Translations under genes and position numbers: made by a program
The notes under the pieces: model-generated
Told to the model about the DNA's origin: nothing
Database searches by the model: none
The model's input: the letters and a program-made list of their open reading frames with translations, nothing else
Assembly: GCA_020073365.1 (NCBI GenBank)
Contig: JAIQFL010000018.1
Coordinates: 1 to 57,957, forward strand
DNA length: 57,957 bases
Direction of reading: 5' to 3'
Source of the DNA: Terriglobia bacterium
GTDB taxonomy: Bacteria > Acidobacteriota > Terriglobia > Bryobacterales > Bryobacteraceae
In this document: one piece after another, positions 54,775 through 57,957 of the stretch
Layout of the letters: each line of letters starts with the position of its first letter
Position numbering within the stretch: position 1 is the stretch's first letter

Positions 54775-54859
54775 GGCCGCGGATGAACGCCGATGAACAC
54801 GGATAAAAATGGAATCGGTGTTTGGTCTTATCCGTGTGAATCCGTGTTCATCCGTGGCC
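54775..54859. repeat. ATCCGTG-type palindrome between rpsB and tsf
   Basis: Arms 54775-54806 and 54828-54859 (32 bases each) pair at 27 positions. Each carries repeated GGATGAAC/CACGGAT units. The motif TTCATCCGTGG is familiar from interspersed repeats of many environmental genomes. As RNA it would form a long stem within the rpsB-tsf message. Confidence 0.85.
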
Positions 54860-54866
54860 AAGTTTC

Positions 54867-55775
54867 TTAGTGTGCGCTCTCCGTCACCACCGGCTCGGAC
54901 GCCGGCTCGGCCGTTTCAGAAGCGGGCCCCTTACGCTGCGAAACCGAAGGCTCGTCTTCCATGCTCATGCTCTCCGCCATGATCTTTTCGGCGTACTTGG
55001 GGTCTACGTACTCGGTGTACTCCATCATGGCTTCCTCGCCCGTGGATTCGTCCTGGACGATCTTGTCGGCGGTGAAGTCCTGTTCGGTGGCCAGTGCGCG
55101 GCCTTCCACCACCGCGTCCGCAATCTTGCTCGCAAACAGCCGAATCGCGCGCAACGCATCGTCGTTGCCCGGAATGACATAGTCCACTTCGTCCGGATCG
55201 CAGTTGGTATCCACGATGGCCACCACCGGGATACCCAGCCGGCGCGCTTCCTTCACCGCGATGGCTTCCTTGTTGGAATCGATTACGAAGAGCACGTCGG
55301 GGAGCCCTGGCATGTCTTTGATACCGGCCAGGTTCTGGTCCAGGTGCTTGCGTTCGCGTTCCAGCCGGATGACTTCCTTCTTGGGACGGCCGGCGTAGCC
55401 GCCTTCCACCGAAGCCATGCCTTCCAGTTCCTTGAGGCGCTTGATGGACTTCTGCACCGTCAACATGTTGGTGAGCAGTCCGCCGAGCCAGCGCTGGTTC
55501 ACATAGTACATCAGGCAACGCTTGGCCTCTTCGGCGATGGCTTCCTGTGCCTGCCGCTTGGTGCCCACGAAGAGCACATTCTTGCCCTGCGCGGCCATCT
55601 CGCCCACAAACCGGGCGGCGTCTTTGAACATCTTCAGGGTCTTCTGTAGGTCGATGATGTAGATTCCGTTGCGTTCGCCGAAGATATATTCCTTCATCTT
55701 CGGATTCCAGCGCTTGGTCTGGTGCCCGAAGTGAACGCCAGCTTCGAGCAATTCCTTCATGGATATTGCGGGCAA
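54867..55775 (-). CDS. rpsB: Ribosomal protein S2
   Basis: 302 residues. TTG 55775 is preferred over ATG 55760: AGGAGG lies 4 bases before TTG, and the family N-terminus is [17 protein letters not shown]. Other signatures: [40 protein letters not shown] and [20 protein letters not shown]. The 60-residue acidic C-terminal tail (from about 240) is longer than in E. coli but common outside Proteobacteria. Confidence 0.97.
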   Translation of the reverse strand: MPAISMKELLEAGVHFGHQTKRWNPKMKEYIFGERNGIYIIDLQKTLKMFKDAARFVGEMAAQGKNVLFVGTKRQAQEAIAEEAKRCLMYYVNQRWLGGLLTNMLTVQKSIKRLKELEGMASVEGGYAGRPKKEVIRLERERKHLDQNLAGIKDMPGLPDVLFVIDSNKEAIAVKEARRLGIPVVAIVDTNCDPDEVDYVIPGNDDALRAIRLFASKIADAVVEGRALATEQDFTADKIVQDESTGEEAMMEYTEYVDPKYAEKIMAESMSMEDEPSVSQRKGPASETAEPASEPVVTESAH

Positions 55776-55941
55776 ACTACCTCCTAGTCAGTTTAGAGGG
55801 GCGAACCCTCGTTTAAGCCTTCCACAACCGTTCCGCCATCCGCCGCGCGGCCCAAAGCGAAATTTGCGCCGCGGAGAGGGAACGGTAGGCCGTTGATATA
55901 CGCGAGCAGGAACCGGGCTTTCCCGGTCCCTACGGGGAATT
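55776..55941. other. rpsI-rpsB spacer with a GC-rich hairpin
   Basis: On the minus strand, GGGACCGGG..CCCGGTTCC (about 55906-55928) makes an 8-bp stem soon after the rpsI stop. No U-run follows, so it is more likely a processing or attenuation hairpin than a full terminator. No gene is present. Confidence 0.45.
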
Positions 55942-56340
55942 TTAACGTTTGGAGAACTGGAACCGTTTGCGAGCACCCTTCTGGCCGTACTTCTTCCGCT
56001 CGTGCTTACGCGGGTCGCGGGTCAAAAAGCCGAGCTTCTTGAGCCGGGCCCGCAGTTCCGCATTGAACTCCACCAAAGCCCGGGCAATGCCCAGGCGAGC
56101 CGCGCCCGCCTGGCCGATGACGCCGCCGCCATCGGCGAGAATCAGAAGGTCGAACTTCTCCATGGTTTCGGTAGCCGCCAGCGGCTGGCGCACCATGGCG
56201 CGCGAACTCTCCGTGGGGAAATAGTTCTCGAACGCGCGGTTGTTGATCTTGATCTCGCCCTTGCCGGGCCGCAAGAACACGCGAGCCACCGATCGTTTGC
56301 GGCGGCCCGTACCCAAATATTGAACCATCGTCGCTGCCAC
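55942..56340 (-). CDS. rpsI: Ribosomal protein S9
   Basis: 132 residues. GTG 56340 overlaps the rplM stop (TAGTG) with GAGG close upstream; ATG 56328 is the alternative. Signatures: [20 protein letters not shown] near the start, [20 protein letters not shown] in the middle, and the canonical end [20 protein letters not shown] followed by RFQFSKR. Intact. Confidence 0.97.
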   Translation of the reverse strand: MAATMVQYLGTGRRKRSVARVFLRPGKGEIKINNRAFENYFPTESSRAMVRQPLAATETMEKFDLLILADGGGVIGQAGAARLGIARALVEFNAELRARLKKLGFLTRDPRKHERKKYGQKGARKRFQFSKR

Positions 56341-56786
56341 TAAACCTCTACCTTCCGCGGTATGACCAGCGCCGCAGGCTTCTGCGCCGCGTGGGGATGC
56401 CGGTCACCCGCATAGACCTTGAGCTTCCGGTACATCTGTTTTCCAAGCTTTGTTTTCGGAAGCATGCCCTGGATGGCTTCTTCCACAATGCGGGTGGGGC
56501 GTTCGGCCCGCACGCGCTTGATGTTCGTTTCCACCAATCCGCCCGGGTATCCGGTGAAGTGGCGATAGACCTTGTCTTCTTCCTTCCGGCCGGTGAGCCG
56601 GACCTTACTGGCGTTGATGACGATCACGTGATCGCCGGTATCCAGGAACGGCGTATAGATCGGTTTAGTCTTGCCCATCAGCAGCATAGCCGCCTTGGTG
56701 GCGAGCTTGCCCAAGACCACGTTCTCGGCATCGATCAGATGCCACTGACGGGGCACGCCATTCTTGGAGGGGAACTCGGTACTCAT
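56340..56786 (-). CDS. rplM: Ribosomal protein L13
   Basis: 148 residues from ATG 56786 with GGAG about 10 bases upstream; the TTG at 56819 is unlikely. Signatures: [60 protein letters not shown] and [20 protein letters not shown]. It is the first gene of the operon and is coupled to rpsI. Confidence 0.97.
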   Translation of the reverse strand: MSTEFPSKNGVPRQWHLIDAENVVLGKLATKAAMLLMGKTKPIYTPFLDTGDHVIVINASKVRLTGRKEEDKVYRHFTGYPGGLVETNIKRVRAERPTRIVEEAIQGMLPKTKLGKQMYRKLKVYAGDRHPHAAQKPAALVIPRKVEV

Positions 56787-56826
56787 TGACACACACGTCT
56801 CCAGCTCTTCGTACAGCAAAGTATTA

Positions 56827-56856
56827 AGCGTACCGAGATGAGGGGGTTATTGTCAA
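56827..56856 (-). promoter_or_regulatory. Sigma-70-type promoter of the rplM operon
   Basis: On the minus strand TTGACA (56856-56851) and TACGCT (56832-56827) are spaced 18 bases. The predicted start near 56820 gives a leader of about 35 bases before ATG 56786. The perfect -35 and position support it. Confidence 0.6.
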
Positions 56857-57044
56857 ATCGAGGTTACGGCAAGAATACGTTGAGCACTCGCGGCGCAGCT
56901 TCCCGGTCTGCCCTTGGTGGGGCATGCTTGAGCTTGCCCAGCCAGCTATGCCCGCTCATCGGGAATAGCACGGCAGGTCGGTGAGCTGCTCCACTGGTAC
57001 GTTACGATCGAAGTATCTCCACGACCTGGAAAGACAATCTCCGC

Positions 57045-57746
57045 GTGGCCCTGGTCTCGACCCGCAACCCGCTTAACATCGGGGCATCGGCCCGCGCCAT
57101 GGCGAATTTCGGGTTCGCGCGGCTGCGCGTCGTCAATCCCTACGATGTCGCCTTCCGCGAAGCCCGCTCCGCCGTCGGGGCCGCGCCTTTGCTGCAATCC
57201 GCCGAAGAGTTCTCCAGCCTGGCCGATGCCGTAGCCGATTGCAAGCTGGTGGTGGGCACCACTTCCGTGGGCCATCGCGAGTTGCAGCACCCCATCCGCC
57301 GACTGGAGTACGGCGCGCGCCTCATCCGCCGTTCGCTGGCGCAGGCGCCGGTCGGGCTCCTGTTCGGCTCGGAGAAATTCGGCCTTTCCAACGAGGAGCT
57401 CAGCCACTGCCATTGGCTCATGCGCATCCCCACCGTGGACCCGGATCTCTCCATGAACCTGGGCCAGGCCGTGGCGTTGTGCCTCTACGAATTGGCGCGA
57501 GACCCCAAAGCTGTGGAGGCGCGGCCCGAGAGGATCCGGCGCGCGGGAGCGGCGGAGAACGAACAGATCACCGCGATGCTGATCGACGCGCTGCGGCAGA
57601 GCGGGTACATCAACCCGGTGACGGCCGCGTCTACGGAGGAAAAGATCCGGCGCCTGGTGCGGCGGCTGGATCTGGCGGCGCGCGACGCTCCGGTGCTGCT
57701 CGGCATGCTGCGGCAGGTGCTGTGGAAGATGGGAGGTCGCGAGTAA
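57045..57746 (+). CDS. TrmJ-like SpoU-family RNA 2'-O-methyltransferase
   Basis: 233 residues from GTG 57045; no upstream ATG is in frame. SPOUT motif 1 ALVSTRNPLNIGASARAMAN, motif 2 LLFGSEKFGLSNEELSHCHW, motif 3 DPDLSMNLGQAVALCLYELA. The C-terminal helical extension (AENEQITAMLIDALRQSGYI) is that of TrmJ/LasT, which methylates position 32 of tRNA, so this is the likely role. It is transcribed away from the rplM operon. Confidence 0.88.
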   Translation: MALVSTRNPLNIGASARAMANFGFARLRVVNPYDVAFREARSAVGAAPLLQSAEEFSSLADAVADCKLVVGTTSVGHRELQHPIRRLEYGARLIRRSLAQAPVGLLFGSEKFGLSNEELSHCHWLMRIPTVDPDLSMNLGQAVALCLYELARDPKAVEARPERIRRAGAAENEQITAMLIDALRQSGYINPVTAASTEEKIRRLVRRLDLAARDAPVLLGMLRQVLWKMGGRE

Positions 57747-57780
57747 GAGTCCGCCTCGTGGAGACATCTGAGATAATCCG

Positions 57781-57957
57781 TCAAGAGAGATTTCCCGAAA
57801 ATTTTTGGAAGCCTGCAACGGGCTGCCACCCCGCTCCGGTGACATTGGTGAAGGCGGCGCCCAGGGGCGAGTTTCGTTTGTGTAAAGACTGCAGATAGGT
57901 CTGCTCGTCGTAGGGCTTGTTGTCCTTCCAGCAACGGAAAATGATGCGAATCCATTT
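57781..57957 (-). CDS. Transposase C-terminal end, runs off the window (IS110-like, tentative)
   Basis: The minus strand from the right edge to a TGA at 57781 is open for 58 residues: KWIRIIFRCWKDNKPYDEQT, YLQSLHKRNSPLGAAFTNVT and a short tail. The W-x-x-x-x-P-Y-D-E-x-x-Y block near a stop is familiar from the ends of IS110/IS116-type transposases. Too little is visible for certainty. Confidence 0.45.
   Translation of the reverse strand, partial: KWIRIIFRCWKDNKPYDEQTYLQSLHKRNSPLGAAFTNVTGAGWQPVAGFQKFSGNLS

Noticed and set aside
1..57957. tRNA, rRNA and CRISPR arrays
   Set aside because: No cloverleaf with a GGTTCGAATCC-like arm, no rRNA core sequence and no regularly spaced direct repeats were seen by eye.

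Overview
The window looks like chromosomal DNA of an Acidobacteriota bacterium, most likely of the Solibacter/Bryobacter group. This rests on family content: several macrolide-type permeases of the acidobacterial duplicated orphan permease (ADOP) type, Ser/Thr kinases with a C-terminal PD40 propeller, an Oar-like TonB-dependent receptor with a carboxypeptidase-regulatory domain, and a planctomycete-type cytochrome c/DUF1549/DUF1553 gene next to a DUF1501 gene. The base composition is GC-rich. The assignment is inference and was not checked by alignment.

Layout. (1) Positions 1-31,000 are a gene graveyard. They hold remnants of IS91-like, IS256-like and integrase genes, one IS with perfect 19-bp terminal inverted repeats (2681-5074), and a run of truncated or frameshifted genes often joined flush to each other: ankyrin protein, sugar-binding protein, ParB-like domain, three ADOP permeases, TPR-CHAT protein, TonB receptor, two HNH-type nucleases, flippase and glycosyltransferase. 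Intact genes lie between them: a TPR protein, a Cys-tailed beta-propeller/choice-of-anchor D protein with its upstream partner, a topoisomerase-type zinc finger protein, a receptor-like Ser/Thr kinase, a HIT protein, an FkbM methyltransferase, a TylF-like methyltransferase and a GT2 glycosyltransferase. (2) 31,165-40,776 carries intact PSCyt1/DUF1549/DUF1553 and DUF1501 genes, a full-length TonB receptor and an orphan ParA. (3) 40,789-50,666 is one minus-strand operon: UAAP1, UAAP2, a urea/guanidine carboxylase, allophanate hydrolase, then a NitT/TauT-type ABC transporter (binding protein, permease, ATPase). The UAAP pair suggests that guanidine, not urea, may be the substrate: carboxylation, deimination to allophanate, then hydrolysis to ammonia and CO2. 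(4) 51,829-56,786 is a minus-strand translation operon, rplM-rpsI-rpsB-tsf-pyrH-frr-thrB, with a good promoter before rplM. (5) A TrmJ-like RNA methyltransferase and a transposase tail end the window.

The main unexplained structure is at the DNA/RNA level. A family of six short hairpins (consensus start GTGGGrCAGrC) sits at gene ends between 34 and 50 kb, several starting exactly at a TAG stop codon. In one case the hairpin is read through to form the C-terminus of the ABC ATPase. A separate 135-bp palindromic element, exactly 45 codons long, sits in frame inside the carboxylase gene and is translated. An 85-bp ATCCGTG-type palindrome separates rpsB and tsf. These three repeat classes are the best candidates for something under-described. 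The right half of the window shows almost no frameshifts while the left half shows many, so the left-half lesions look like real decay and not a uniform sequencing error rate.
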